DNA of 64,000 nucleotides from CAWUKT01 sp964352215 (GTDB lineage Bacteria; Bacteroidota; Bacteroidia; J057; JADKCL01). The DNA lies in the NCBI GenBank assembly GCA_964352215.1, contig CAYGRE010000001.1, positions 182,706 to 246,705 of the forward strand. Reading direction: 5' to 3'. This document shows positions 35,882 to 44,359 of this stretch, piece after piece; positions within the stretch are counted from its first letter, which is position 1; each line of letters opens with the position of its first letter. The notes below the pieces were generated by a model, which saw nothing but the letters and a program-made list of their open reading frames with translations, was not told where the DNA came from and searched no databases. A program made the translations under genes and the position numbers.

Positions 35882-37243
35882 CTAAAGCCCGGTGGCAACT
35901 CCCATGCTGTCCGCCGAACCCAGTTCGTCGGTAGCTGGATGCCCACTCCGTGAGCTAGGCTCATCATGGTGCTCCAGTGGACCAATGTATTCATAGAATC
36001 CATAGTTGTGGTGACCATGGTTCCACCATTGGGCATCCCTGATTTGGGCATCGCTATCAGCCTCATTGATGTCCGCACGGTTTTGGAAGCGCCAGTTGGC
36101 GCTGGGGCGATGGCCCTCCTCATCATCTACAAAAGCCCTGCCACCACCTGCATTGGATTCCAATGGGTTGGTCACGACCTCCGTGCCGTCCTCCTGCGCT
36201 TCACGGTGAGCCAGGCGGCCGGCAATCGGATCTTCAGCGGTGACCAGGCTGACGTGGCCAGCTGTATCACCGTCTCCTTCCGCGAGAATAATCACCAGAT
36301 GGCCGGAATTGGCTCTTTCCTGAGCTTCATGGGGATTGTCATAGCGGTGCCAATTCCGGGCATATCGTCGGTCATGGATATGCTCGGCCATTAAGTTGGC
36401 TTTCATTTCAGGAAGCTCTCTTCGCGAGACCCCAAAGGCCCGAAGTACATCCATGACATAGGTATTGCAGTAAGTCTGGGATCCATCTGATTCCGGATTG
36501 AGACGATCGGGCAAATACCTTTCAGATTGGGATGGATTCAGGGAAAGAATCACGGCGTGTTGGGTAGCTATAAACAGAAGCTGGCGAATCCGTTCTGCAA
36601 TGTCGGGGTGTCCATGCTGCTCAGCCAGGTGGCGCGTAGCCAATACCAAAACATGTGAGACCGCTGTACCAAACTGGCGGGCCAGTTCTGTTTCACGGTG
36701 GCGGTCAAATACCTCTCTCAACGTATCTGGTTGTTGCTCTTCTTCCGTTTCCACCGGGTTGATATTGTGACCACTCCACTCTCCGGGTGAATCCTCTGCG
36801 TACCCAGGCCTGTCCCACTGTACATGGTTATACCTGTGGGTAACTCTGCTATTAAGCGGACGTTCCGCCCGTTGCGCTGCCTCAGCTTCCTCCTGCCCAA
36901 TCGCAGCCGTAAATGCTGCACTGATAGCTTCTTCACTCAACCCCTCCACAAATCTGGCCGTAGCTTCATCAGCCCCTGCCCGCTGCACCACCCGCAACAT
37001 CAATTGACGCAACTGTGATGGGACATTTTCCTCAATAAAACATTGTACGACGGCATGGCCGGACACATTTTGACTTTCAGGACCGTTCTGATCGTTGTTT
37101 CCGCTTTGATCACCGGAATTTCCGCCCCCTGCCTGCAACTGGAAAGGAGGGGGAGGCATACTGGCACCGGAAGCGGAGCTGGATTCGAGCGTAGGGGTCG
37201 CTATATCATGTTGTTGGTCAAGGGGGTTGGTCTCTTTTTCCAT
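35882..37243 (-). CDS. Putative contractile-injection (eCIS) cargo protein with NlpC/P60-like cysteine amidase signature
   Basis: The 453-residue protein has no signal peptide. Its N-terminus is polar and disordered, then has PPPPFQLQA at 30-38. This proline-FQL motif is common in the leader of Bacteroidota proteins associated with eCIS and DUF4157. After a helical region the segment SQTYCNTYVMDVLRAFGV (Cys259) and, 70 residues on, TAGHVSLVTAED (His330) match the Cys and His blocks of papain-like NlpC/P60-type amidases. The order and the Cys-starts-helix context fit; the third residue is unclear. It could cut peptidoglycan or peptide bonds in a target. Both leader role and catalysis are inference. 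A related leader is found at 59.7 kb. Confidence 0.6.
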   Translation of the reverse strand: MEKETNPLDQQHDIATPTLESSSASGASMPPPPFQLQAGGGNSGDQSGNNDQNGPESQNVSGHAVVQCFIEENVPSQLRQLMLRVVQRAGADEATARFVEGLSEEAISAAFTAAIGQEEAEAAQRAERPLNSRVTHRYNHVQWDRPGYAEDSPGEWSGHNINPVETEEEQQPDTLREVFDRHRETELARQFGTAVSHVLVLATRHLAEQHGHPDIAERIRQLLFIATQHAVILSLNPSQSERYLPDRLNPESDGSQTYCNTYVMDVLRAFGVSRRELPEMKANLMAEHIHDRRYARNWHRYDNPHEAQERANSGHLVIILAEGDGDTAGHVSLVTAEDPIAGRLAHREAQEDGTEVVTNPLESNAGGGRAFVDDEEGHRPSANWRFQNRADINEADSDAQIRDAQWWNHGHHNYGFYEYIGPLEHHDEPSSRSGHPATDELGSADSMGVATGL

Positions 37244-37325
37244 GGGAGGGTAGATTTAAAGGAATTTAAGAAAAATATTCCCTTAAAGCTTGCCGGAAGT
37301 GCAAATCCCAACTCATTTTGCCATG

Positions 37326-37875
37326 AACCGTTTATGGTCACACGGTGCAAGCTTTCGCAGTCATGGTATCAACCTTGATAGCAAGACTTCCACAAGCCTG
37401 TGGGGCCATTTCCGGAAGCTTTCATAGTAATACTGTCAACCCTGAAAGAATGTGGATGGATGGTTTCGGCGGTGGAGGCGCAATTTTGCGGGTAGTGAGC
37501 CGCAACTTTGCGGGTGGGAAGGTGCAACTTTGCGGGTTGGGAGGTCGCATGGTCGAGGCTTAGCAGGCACAAGATTGCGGGTAAGTAGGCGTGAATCTGC
37601 AGGGTAATACCCTCAAGGATGATAGTAATACTATCATAGATGGCAGTCGACTTATCGCGAACGTTCAACAATGTAGCCGCTACCTTGTCTATGAAGTGGG
37701 GGAACTGGTTCGCCTCCCTGGTCCCGGTCCTGAAGGGCAATACCATCAAGGATAAGGGCACTATTGTACAGCCTTGCGGAGCCTGATGCTAAACCTTCCT
37801 TGGTAATTTGCAAAACCATCTTCTTTAAATATGCCAAACCTTCCACCCAAACTTGTAAATTGAGCCTTGAATGCT
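37326..37875. repeat. Diverged 22-bp-period tandem array, about 25 units
   Basis: Units in constant phase start at 37326, 37348, ... 37854. The clearest are at 37480, 37502 and 37524, sharing GCAACTTTGCGGGT, with 37568 (ACAAGATTGCGGGT) and 37590 in step. Left-hand units (CAAGCTTTCGCAG, CAACCTTGATAGC, CAAGCCTGTGGGG) and right-hand ones (CAGCCTTGCGGAG, AAACCTTCCTTGG, AAACCTTCCACCC) keep a CAAnCTTnGnGG pattern at the same unit position. The unit centre GCAA-nn-TTGC is a dyad. No gene is seen in 37244-37941; the right end approaches the peptidase start and could include its leader. Confidence 0.75.
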
Positions 37876-37941
37876 CCTTCAGGGAAATGGGGTATCACCA
37901 CAGAAAAGGCCGAGCTCAAATTCCGCGAAACCTCAAACCCC

Positions 37942-40218
37942 ATGAAACCAAAAATCAACGCCCTCATCCTGCTGTTTGTCCTCTCGAGCTTTTGTTCCTC
38001 ATGGACCCAGACCCAGACCCAGACCCAGACCCAGGAAAACCCCCAGTTCCTCACCATCGACCGGATCTACAACTCCGCCGAATTCAGACAGGAATTTGAA
38101 CCCAATATGCAGTGGATCGAAGAGGGAGAGGCTTATCTGACTATCGAACCCTCTACCACGACAAAAGGGGCAGCGGATATCGTCCGCTACAGTTCAGCAC
38201 TCAATGAAAGGTCGGTCTTTATCCCGGCTGAGTCCCTCATGGTCAATAAGGCTCCCCTGAGAATGCAAGGTTTTTCCCTGTCCGATGATGGGTCTAAAGT
38301 ATTGTTCTTTACCAATACCAGCCGGGTTTGGCGGACCAATACCAAAGGAGACTACTGGGTTTATGACCGTAACGCTGAGAAGTTAACGCAATTGGGCAAG
38401 GATTTCCCGGCCTCCTCCCTCATGTTCGCCAAATTCTCAGCTGACAACCAATATGTAGCTTATGTCCACGATTTCAATATCTACAAGGAAGAATTCAGCA
38501 CCGGGAAAATGACCCAACTGACTTTTGACGGAGATGGTGGGATTATCAATGGCACCTTTGATTGGGCCTACGAGGAAGAATTTGGCAAGAGAGATGGGTT
38601 TGCCTGGAGTCCCAAAGCGGACCGGATGGCCTTTTGGCAGGTCGATGCCCGGGAGATCGGGACTTTCTATATGATCAACAATACCGATTCTATTTATTCG
38701 AAACCAATCCCGCTCCAATATCCCAAAGTGGGGGAGACACCCTCCGGAGCCAAGATCGGAATCATTGATATGATGTCAGCCGGTATCGAGTGGATCCCTG
38801 TTCCCGGTAAGGAAGATGAAAATTACCTGCCCGGCATGCAATGGGTGAACAACGATCTCTTGCTGCTCCAGCAGATGAATCGCAAGCAGAACCAGCTCAC
38901 CGTCTGGTCTTATGTCCCCTCCACCAAGCAACTGAAGCAGGTTTATCTGGAAAAGGAGGACACCTGGGTGGACATTGGTTATCCGGATGTCTCCGCCAGT
39001 GGTTGGGGAAACAATGACCTTCCCCTGGTGGATGACCAAAGCGCCTTTCTGAGAATGACCGAGTCTGATGCATGGCGGCATATTTACAAAGTCGAAATTG
39101 AAACCGGTAAGAAAACCCTGGTAACCCCCGGCGACTATGACATTGCCTCGATGCGCAGCCCCACGAAAAAGGAGGTTTACTACATGGCTTCCCCAAGCAA
39201 CAGCACCCAACGCTACCTGTACACTACCGACCTGAAAGGGAAAGGGAAGGAGCAACGCATTACCCCCGATGCTTATACCGGGACCAATGGTTACAATGTC
39301 GCTCCCAACGGGAAATACGCAGTCCACACCCACCAAAACGTAAATGAGCCCAGAACCGCCCGACTCATCAGCCTTCCCGACCACAAGACGATCAAGACCC
39401 TGGTTGAAAACAAACCCTACCGGGAAAAACTGGCCGGCCTGGCCATGCCCAAGATCGAGTTTCACAAGGTCACCACCGAGGAGGGAATGGAAATCGACGT
39501 GAGAATGGTCCTCCCGATTGGCTTTGATCCGGCAAAAAAGTACCCGGTGCTGTTCCATGTCTATGGAGAGCCCTGGGGCCAGGTAGCTACCGATACCGAT
39601 GTCGGACTCCTGAATATCATGCTCGCCCAGAAAGGGTATGTGATCATTGACATGGACAACCGGGGGACCCCCTGCCTGAAAGGAAGCCAGTGGCGGAAAT
39701 CCATCTACCGGGATATCGGTGGGGTAAATGTCCGCGACCAGGCACAGGCGGCTCAGGAAATTCTAAAGCTTGATTACCTCGACAATGAACGGACCGCGGT
39801 TTGGGGATGGAGTGGGGGAGGTTCGATGACCCTGAACCTGATGTTCCAGTACCCTGAAATCTACAAGACCGGGATCGCAGTGGCCGCAGTTTCCAACCAA
39901 TTGATCTATGACAATATTTACCAGGAACGGTACATGGGATTGCCACAGGAAAACAAAGATGATTTTGTCAAAGGTTCCCCGATCACGTATGCGAAAAACC
40001 TGGAAGGCAATCTGCTGATCATCCACGGGACCGGAGACGACAACGTGCATTACCAGAGCGCGGAAATGCTGATCAATGAACTCATCAAGCAGAACAAGCA
40101 ATTTCAGGTGATGCCCTATCCGAACCGTTCCCATGGGATTTACGAAGGCGCGAATACCAGACGCCACCTCTACACCCTGATCACGAACTATTTGATGGCG
40201 CATACCCCCGTGAATTAA
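37942..40218 (+). CDS. S9B dipeptidyl peptidase IV-like serine peptidase, exported
   Basis: The start was chosen at the ATG giving MKPKINALILLFVLSSF, a signal peptide; the frame is open further upstream. The 758-residue protein has the DPP4 eight-bladed propeller (DWAYEEEFGKRDGFAWSP with the Glu pair that binds the substrate N-terminus) and the C-terminal hydrolase domain. Catalytic residues are Ser624 in GWSGGGS, Asp699 in HGTGDDNVHYQ and His731 in NRSHGIYEG. The usual elbow GWSYGG reads GWSGGG. It removes dipeptides from peptide N-termini in the periplasm or at the surface, feeding amino-acid uptake. Just after the signal peptide a hexanucleotide repeat encodes (TQ)5. The mtn cluster follows 37 bp downstream on the same strand. 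Confidence 0.93.
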   Translation: MKPKINALILLFVLSSFCSSWTQTQTQTQTQENPQFLTIDRIYNSAEFRQEFEPNMQWIEEGEAYLTIEPSTTTKGAADIVRYSSALNERSVFIPAESLMVNKAPLRMQGFSLSDDGSKVLFFTNTSRVWRTNTKGDYWVYDRNAEKLTQLGKDFPASSLMFAKFSADNQYVAYVHDFNIYKEEFSTGKMTQLTFDGDGGIINGTFDWAYEEEFGKRDGFAWSPKADRMAFWQVDAREIGTFYMINNTDSIYSKPIPLQYPKVGETPSGAKIGIIDMMSAGIEWIPVPGKEDENYLPGMQWVNNDLLLLQQMNRKQNQLTVWSYVPSTKQLKQVYLEKEDTWVDIGYPDVSASGWGNNDLPLVDDQSAFLRMTESDAWRHIYKVEIETGKKTLVTPGDYDIASMRSPTKKEVYYMASPSNSTQRYLYTTDLKGKGKEQRITPDAYTGTNGYNVAPNGKYAVHTHQNVNEPRTARLISLPDHKTIKTLVENKPYREKLAGLAMPKIEFHKVTTEEGMEIDVRMVLPIGFDPAKKYPVLFHVYGEPWGQVATDTDVGLLNIMLAQKGYVIIDMDNRGTPCLKGSQWRKSIYRDIGGVNVRDQAQAAQEILKLDYLDNERTAVWGWSGGGSMTLNLMFQYPEIYKTGIAVAAVSNQLIYDNIYQERYMGLPQENKDDFVKGSPITYAKNLEGNLLIIHGTGDDNVHYQSAEMLINELIKQNKQFQVMPYPNRSHGIYEGANTRRHLYTLITNYLMAHTPVN
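38005..38034. repeat. Hexanucleotide repeat (ACCCAG)5 inside the peptidase gene
   Basis: Five perfect copies encode alternating Thr-Gln immediately after the signal peptide of the dipeptidyl peptidase. Slippage would change linker length by two residues without breaking the frame. Confidence 0.95.
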
Positions 40219-40255
40219 CCGTTCTTCATTTCCGGGAAGCCCTTATATTTGCTCC

Positions 40256-40879
40256 ATGTCTGGTGAATTAACTCGGATCAAAGAGGAACTGGTGGAGACC
40301 ATTCACTTTCTCCATGCACAGGGCTGGGCACCAGCTACCAGTTCCAATTATTCATGCAAAGAGGCGGGGACAGATGCCATCTGGATATCCGCTTCTGGTC
40401 TGGACAAAGGGCATTTTTCCGTTGGAGATCTGATCAGGATCGATGCGCAAGGAAATCCGGGCAACGATCCCCGCAAGACGAGCGCTGAGACTTTGCTCCA
40501 TACCCTGATCTACCAGATGTATCCTGCGACCCGGTGCATCCTTCATACCCATAGCCTGTTGAACAATGTCGTCTCCAAAGTCCATGAAGCGGCGGGAGAA
40601 GTCATCTTTGAGGGCAATGAGTTGCAAAAGGCGATCTCCGGGTGCAAAAGCCATGAGACGCCGGTCTCCCTGCCCATTTTCAGCAATTCACAGGACATGG
40701 TCGAATTGTCGGCAAGGATTCACCGACGTCTGTCCGCGGCTGATGAAGTCCCGGGATTTCTCCTGGCGGCTCACGGATTGTATGCCTGGGGCAGTACCAT
40801 ACAGGAGGCCAAAAGGCATATTGAAGCTTTTGAATACCTGATCGCATATACATATCACCTGAAAACTTATACCCATTAG
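40256..40879 (+). CDS. mtnB: Methylthioribulose-1-phosphate dehydratase
   Basis: The 207-residue class II aldolase-like enzyme dehydrates 5-methylthioribulose-1-phosphate in the methionine salvage pathway. Seen: WAPATSSNYSCK (substrate loop), ISASGLDKGHFSVGDLI, KTSAETLLHTLIY with the catalytic Glu, CILHTHSLLNNVV carrying the two zinc-binding His, and LLAAHGLYAWGSTIQEAKRHIEAFEYL with the third His. The length is typical. It is followed by mtnD after 3 bp, so the two are translationally close. No S-box or other riboswitch was seen in the 37-bp leader. Confidence 0.95.
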   Translation: MSGELTRIKEELVETIHFLHAQGWAPATSSNYSCKEAGTDAIWISASGLDKGHFSVGDLIRIDAQGNPGNDPRKTSAETLLHTLIYQMYPATRCILHTHSLLNNVVSKVHEAAGEVIFEGNELQKAISGCKSHETPVSLPIFSNSQDMVELSARIHRRLSAADEVPGFLLAAHGLYAWGSTIQEAKRHIEAFEYLIAYTYHLKTYTH

Positions 40880-40882
40880 ACC

Positions 40883-41425
40883 ATGGCTGTACTTTATATA
40901 CCGGATACCGACGTCAAAGAGACCGATCCAACCGCGATCAAATCCTATTTCAATGCGCGGGGGATCGTGTTTGAACAATGGGAAGCCAATGCTGAATTGG
41001 CTGATGATGCTACCCAGGATGAAGTGATCGCAGCATACCAGGACCAACTCCGTCCCCTGATGGAGGCCAAAGGTTACCTTACTGCTGATGTCATCAACGT
41101 AACCCCGGACCATCCCATGATTGAGGAATTGAGCCAAAAGTTTCTCACCGAGCATATCCATACCGAGGACGAAGTCCGCTATTTCGTTGACGGTGAGGGT
41201 TTGTTCTGGTTCAATCTGGAAAAAGAGAATGAGCCCATTTTCTGCCTGCTGTGCGAAAAAGGGGACCTCATCTCCGTACCGGAAGGTACCAAGCACTGGT
41301 TCGATTTCGGACCCAAACGATTTGTGAAATGCATCCGCGTATTTACCGATCAAAGTGGATGGGTTGCCCATTATACCCAATCAGGAAAAGACGCTCCCTA
41401 CAACGCCCTTCGACTCCCCAATTAA
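40883..41425 (+). CDS. mtnD: Acireductone dioxygenase
   Basis: This 180-residue cupin oxidises acireductone (1,2-dihydroxy-3-keto-5-methylthiopentene) to the ketoacid precursor of methionine plus formate (iron form). The metal site is visible: EHIHTEDEVRYFVDGEGLF contains H-x-H-x4-E, and SVPEGTKHWFDFG carries the last His. The C-terminal FVKCIRVFTDQSGWVAHYT block is also typical. Second gene of the mtnB-mtnD-mtnC cluster, in the cytoplasm. Confidence 0.96.
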   Translation: MAVLYIPDTDVKETDPTAIKSYFNARGIVFEQWEANAELADDATQDEVIAAYQDQLRPLMEAKGYLTADVINVTPDHPMIEELSQKFLTEHIHTEDEVRYFVDGEGLFWFNLEKENEPIFCLLCEKGDLISVPEGTKHWFDFGPKRFVKCIRVFTDQSGWVAHYTQSGKDAPYNALRLPN

Positions 41426-41461
41426 ACCCTTCAATCCCCCAAATACTTCAACCCCCGATAA

Positions 41462-42151
41462 ATGGTTCAATATATCCTATGTGACATTGAAGGGACGACC
41501 ACATCCATCGCATTTGTGCACGATATCCTGTTCCCATACGCCAAAACCAATATTGGGGCATTTGTAAGAGCGAATCAGGGTCGGGCAGATTTACAGGAAG
41601 CGCTGCAGGGGGTGAGAAATACGCTGAAGGAGGAGAGGGGAATCGAAGAGGCGGACATTGAATTGATCGTGGAAACCCTGGAAAGGTGGATCGAAGAGGA
41701 TCGGAAGCATACCTCACTGAAGGAGATTCAGGGGAAACTGTGGGTCAATGGCTACCAAAACCACGACTTCAAAGGCCATATCTATGAGGATGTATTGCCC
41801 GCATTTATCCGGTGGAAAGCAATGCGCCTGGATATCGGTATCTACAGTTCAGGCTCGGTAGAAGCTCAGAAGCTATTGTTCGGGCATTCAGAAGTTGGAG
41901 ACCTGACCACCTTCCTCAGCCATTATTTTGATACCCACATCGGACATAAGCGGGAAGTGGAGAGTTATCAGAGAATCGCGAAAGACATCGCTTTGCCACC
42001 AGAGGACGTGTTGTTTCTAAGTGATATCCCCGAAGAATTGGATGCGGCTCAGGAGGCAGGAATGCAGACGATTCAATTGCTGAGGCCGGGAAATATTGCG
42101 ACTGATCGTCACAAAACCGTGACTGATTTTTCCTTGATTGGACCCTTCTAA
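41462..42151 (+). CDS. mtnC: Acireductone synthase (enolase-phosphatase E1)
   Basis: The 229-residue HAD-superfamily enzyme converts 2,3-diketo-5-methylthiopentyl-1-phosphate to acireductone, the substrate of the preceding gene's product. Motif I is YILCDIEGTTTSIAFVHDIL, with D-x-E-G-T-T typical of MtnC. Motif II appears as IGIYSSGSVEAQKLLF. The Lys of motif III is in GHKREVESYQRIAKDI, and motif IV is VLFLSDIPEELDAAQEAGM. It ends one base before the stop of the convergent gene. Genes for the upstream pathway steps (mtnA, mtnK/mtnN) are not in the window. Confidence 0.95.
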   Translation: MVQYILCDIEGTTTSIAFVHDILFPYAKTNIGAFVRANQGRADLQEALQGVRNTLKEERGIEEADIELIVETLERWIEEDRKHTSLKEIQGKLWVNGYQNHDFKGHIYEDVLPAFIRWKAMRLDIGIYSSGSVEAQKLLFGHSEVGDLTTFLSHYFDTHIGHKREVESYQRIAKDIALPPEDVLFLSDIPEELDAAQEAGMQTIQLLRPGNIATDRHKTVTDFSLIGPF

Positions 42152-42152
42152 A

Positions 42153-43682
42153 TCATGCTGAGGTAGCTTTGACCTGCTCCATCAAATACTCATTCAAAGG
42201 AATTCCCCGTAAACGAGATTTGATCCAACCCTTGATGTCAAAGTTTTCGGTCAGGGTTCCATACCGTTTATTGCCCAATACCAGGTCGAGGTCATTGGCA
42301 AATCCTTCCATCACCTCCTTGGTTTCGGTCATATTCTTAGCCTTGATCACTTGCTTGAAAAAGTCAAGCGACAGCTTTTCCAGAGGGCCCAGGGCCTTTT
42401 TGTCCCGCAGATAATTGCGGGTACCCGGAGCTTGCTGCTCCACCACATCGAAATGACCGAGGTTAAAGTGGGCGATCAGGAAAAGCAACCAACTGTAGAA
42501 GTGAAGGTCAGGACGGTTGGAGGAGACCCTTTGTTCCCGGAGGCGGAGAATCCAGGGGATCGCTTCTGAAGGGCGTTCCATCGTCAGGAGGAATACCGCG
42601 ACCATAAATTCCAATTCCATTTCATCCTGGCGGGACAACTTATCGTTAAAGCGGCGGAGGCCATTCTGAATCGCTTTGATCGCGACCATGCCCGCTTTCT
42701 GATCCAGTTCAAACCTGGCCGTCATCATCCTCAACTTCCAATAGCGGCTAAAAATCAAGGCTTCATTCTCCCCGGTCTTGATAGACTTCTGGATCCCCTT
42801 GAGCTTCTCCGTTGCATCACGTGCATCCGAAATCTCCCCTTCAAAGATGCATTTATAACCAAAGTCGAAGAGGGTATTTACATAGACAAGGAATACACTG
42901 GGGTCGGCGAGCATGTGCATATTCTCCGAAAGGATCTGGATGATCTTACCGGAAAAGTATTGCCATCCGCTGTCCCGTTCCTGAATGGTATAGAGGTAGT
43001 TCCAGGTGCGAAAGAAATACAGGGATGCCGAAATGGAGCGACATTCTGATTCGTCCTGCATCAATGCATGGCGCAGGATGGATCCGATCATGGCCTTTCT
43101 GATCTCCCGTCGGAAATAGGGGGCAATATTGGCCGTCTCATAGAATTCCTTGTACCGCTGTAAGTTGGCACTGACCTCACGGAGCCAGGACTCCTTGGCA
43201 CGAATCTCATTGTGGAGGTTGACATAATCCCGGGGCGGAAGATAATTACGGGCAATCTCGCGGTGCAACTCGTACAAATCCTGAAGCATCCGGAACGACT
43301 CCAGCTTCTCTGCGATTCGGATCGTCTTCCTTACCCGCTGAAGGGCTTGCTTGTAAAGACTCTTCTTCAGAAGGATAGCAATCTGGTGGCGAAACTTGTC
43401 AAATTTAGTTTCCAGGTTCTGGTGGTGAGGCATCCGCGTCATGATCTCCAGCACCTTCTCGTAGAGGTTGCTCTTAGCAATGGAGAAATTATTCAGCGTC
43501 TTTTCCCCTTTAAATCTATGCTTCAAAGCAGCTTCGTCATAACTCTCCATTTCCAGGATCGCTTCAAAAACCTTCAGATAGACCTTTTTTCCGGCACGAC
43601 TTCCGACTTCCTTACGGAATGCATTGATCTCCGTATTGGTAAGAGATTGGATCAAGTCATAGAGATCGTGCTTTGGAGTCAT
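42153..43682 (-). CDS. Helical-repeat protein of unknown function, paralogue of the gene at 10.4-11.9 kb
   Basis: The 509-residue protein has no signal peptide and is almost all helix, consistent with a TPR-like solenoid in the cytoplasm. It shares the N-terminal DLYDLIQSLTNTEINAFRK, KVYLKVFEAILEMESYDEAALKHRFKGE and NLYEKVLEIM blocks with the 480-residue protein 31 kb away, showing common descent. No catalytic residues are apparent. The upstream 680 bp is non-coding and contains a compact hairpin pair. Confidence 0.8.
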   Translation of the reverse strand: MTPKHDLYDLIQSLTNTEINAFRKEVGSRAGKKVYLKVFEAILEMESYDEAALKHRFKGEKTLNNFSIAKSNLYEKVLEIMTRMPHHQNLETKFDKFRHQIAILLKKSLYKQALQRVRKTIRIAEKLESFRMLQDLYELHREIARNYLPPRDYVNLHNEIRAKESWLREVSANLQRYKEFYETANIAPYFRREIRKAMIGSILRHALMQDESECRSISASLYFFRTWNYLYTIQERDSGWQYFSGKIIQILSENMHMLADPSVFLVYVNTLFDFGYKCIFEGEISDARDATEKLKGIQKSIKTGENEALIFSRYWKLRMMTARFELDQKAGMVAIKAIQNGLRRFNDKLSRQDEMELEFMVAVFLLTMERPSEAIPWILRLREQRVSSNRPDLHFYSWLLFLIAHFNLGHFDVVEQQAPGTRNYLRDKKALGPLEKLSLDFFKQVIKAKNMTETKEVMEGFANDLDLVLGNKRYGTLTENFDIKGWIKSRLRGIPLNEYLMEQVKATSA

Positions 43683-44137
43683 TTATAAGTGGTTTTGTCT
43701 TAATGCTGGAAATTTAGAGCTATATATGACGTTTTAAAGTTAGTGAAAATATTAGCATAATAAGTGGGGTGGAGCTGGAATTTTGACGTGAGGGATAGAA
43801 AAATTGTTGCCGCATGGAGATTGGTAAGCTTTGATTTAGAGTGCAATGGACAGGTCAGAATGCTACCAAAAATGTATTATCCAGCAAAAAGAGCAATAAA
43901 TAATGAATAAATACCCTTATAATTAACGTGGTTATTTATAAGTTATTATATGCGAATATGGGCTGTATAGGTCGATTGTTGGAATAAAATAGGCACTCCA
44001 GATATTAGAATAATGTAAGGAAGGATTGGGTGAAAGGTGAAAGGGGGCTATCATTGTACTGTAGCAAATGAGAGACACTAACTCTCAGCTACATCTGACG
44101 ACAAGTTTAGCGTTCTTTCAATGGCAATTGGCTTTAG

Positions 44138-44238
44138 ACATAGTTTTGCTAGGGTTATATAACCCTGATGAATCGTTCTTTCTGGTTCCTGACAAGAACC
44201 AGAAAGCTCCCTCGGCTCACCGCCGGGGGAGCTTTTTA
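44138..44238 (+). ncRNA. Candidate small RNA or attenuator made of three hairpins
   Basis: On the plus strand a TAGTTTTG octamer, which fits the Bacteroidota -7 box TAnnTTTG, is followed within about 100 nt by three dyads: GGGTTATATAACCC, CTGGTTC/GAACCAG (7-nt loop, 44182-44202), and the strong GC-rich stem ending in a T-run at 44203-44236. No protein gene lies upstream on the plus strand within 2 kb, so the terminator has no obvious mRNA to end. No -33 element could be placed with confidence. This is a structural guess. Confidence 0.35.
44203..44236 (+). terminator. Rho-independent terminator hairpin
   Basis: The stem AAAGCTCCC/GGGGAGCTTT with an inner CGG/CCG pairing is followed by TTTTT. 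The T-run is on the plus strand only. It sits in the non-coding gap between two minus-strand genes. Confidence 0.7.
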
Positions 44239-44240
44239 CT

Positions 44241-44300
44241 TTTAGGCCGTTTTGATTCCCTCGAGTACATTTTGATTCCCAGTAGGCCGTTTTGATTCCC
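44241..44300. repeat. 20-bp tandem repeat, 3 copies
   Basis: TTTTGATTCCC recurs at 44250, 44270 and 44290; the first and third copies share AGGCCG upstream. The array lies between the hairpin cluster and the stop of the gene at 44360. The rest of the 43683-44359 gap is AT-rich, and no gene was seen there. Confidence 0.85.
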
Positions 44301-44359
44301 AACTATTGACCTTTTCCCTTCCCTGCGTTAGGCTTCTCATTCCCCTGCTTCATCTCCGT

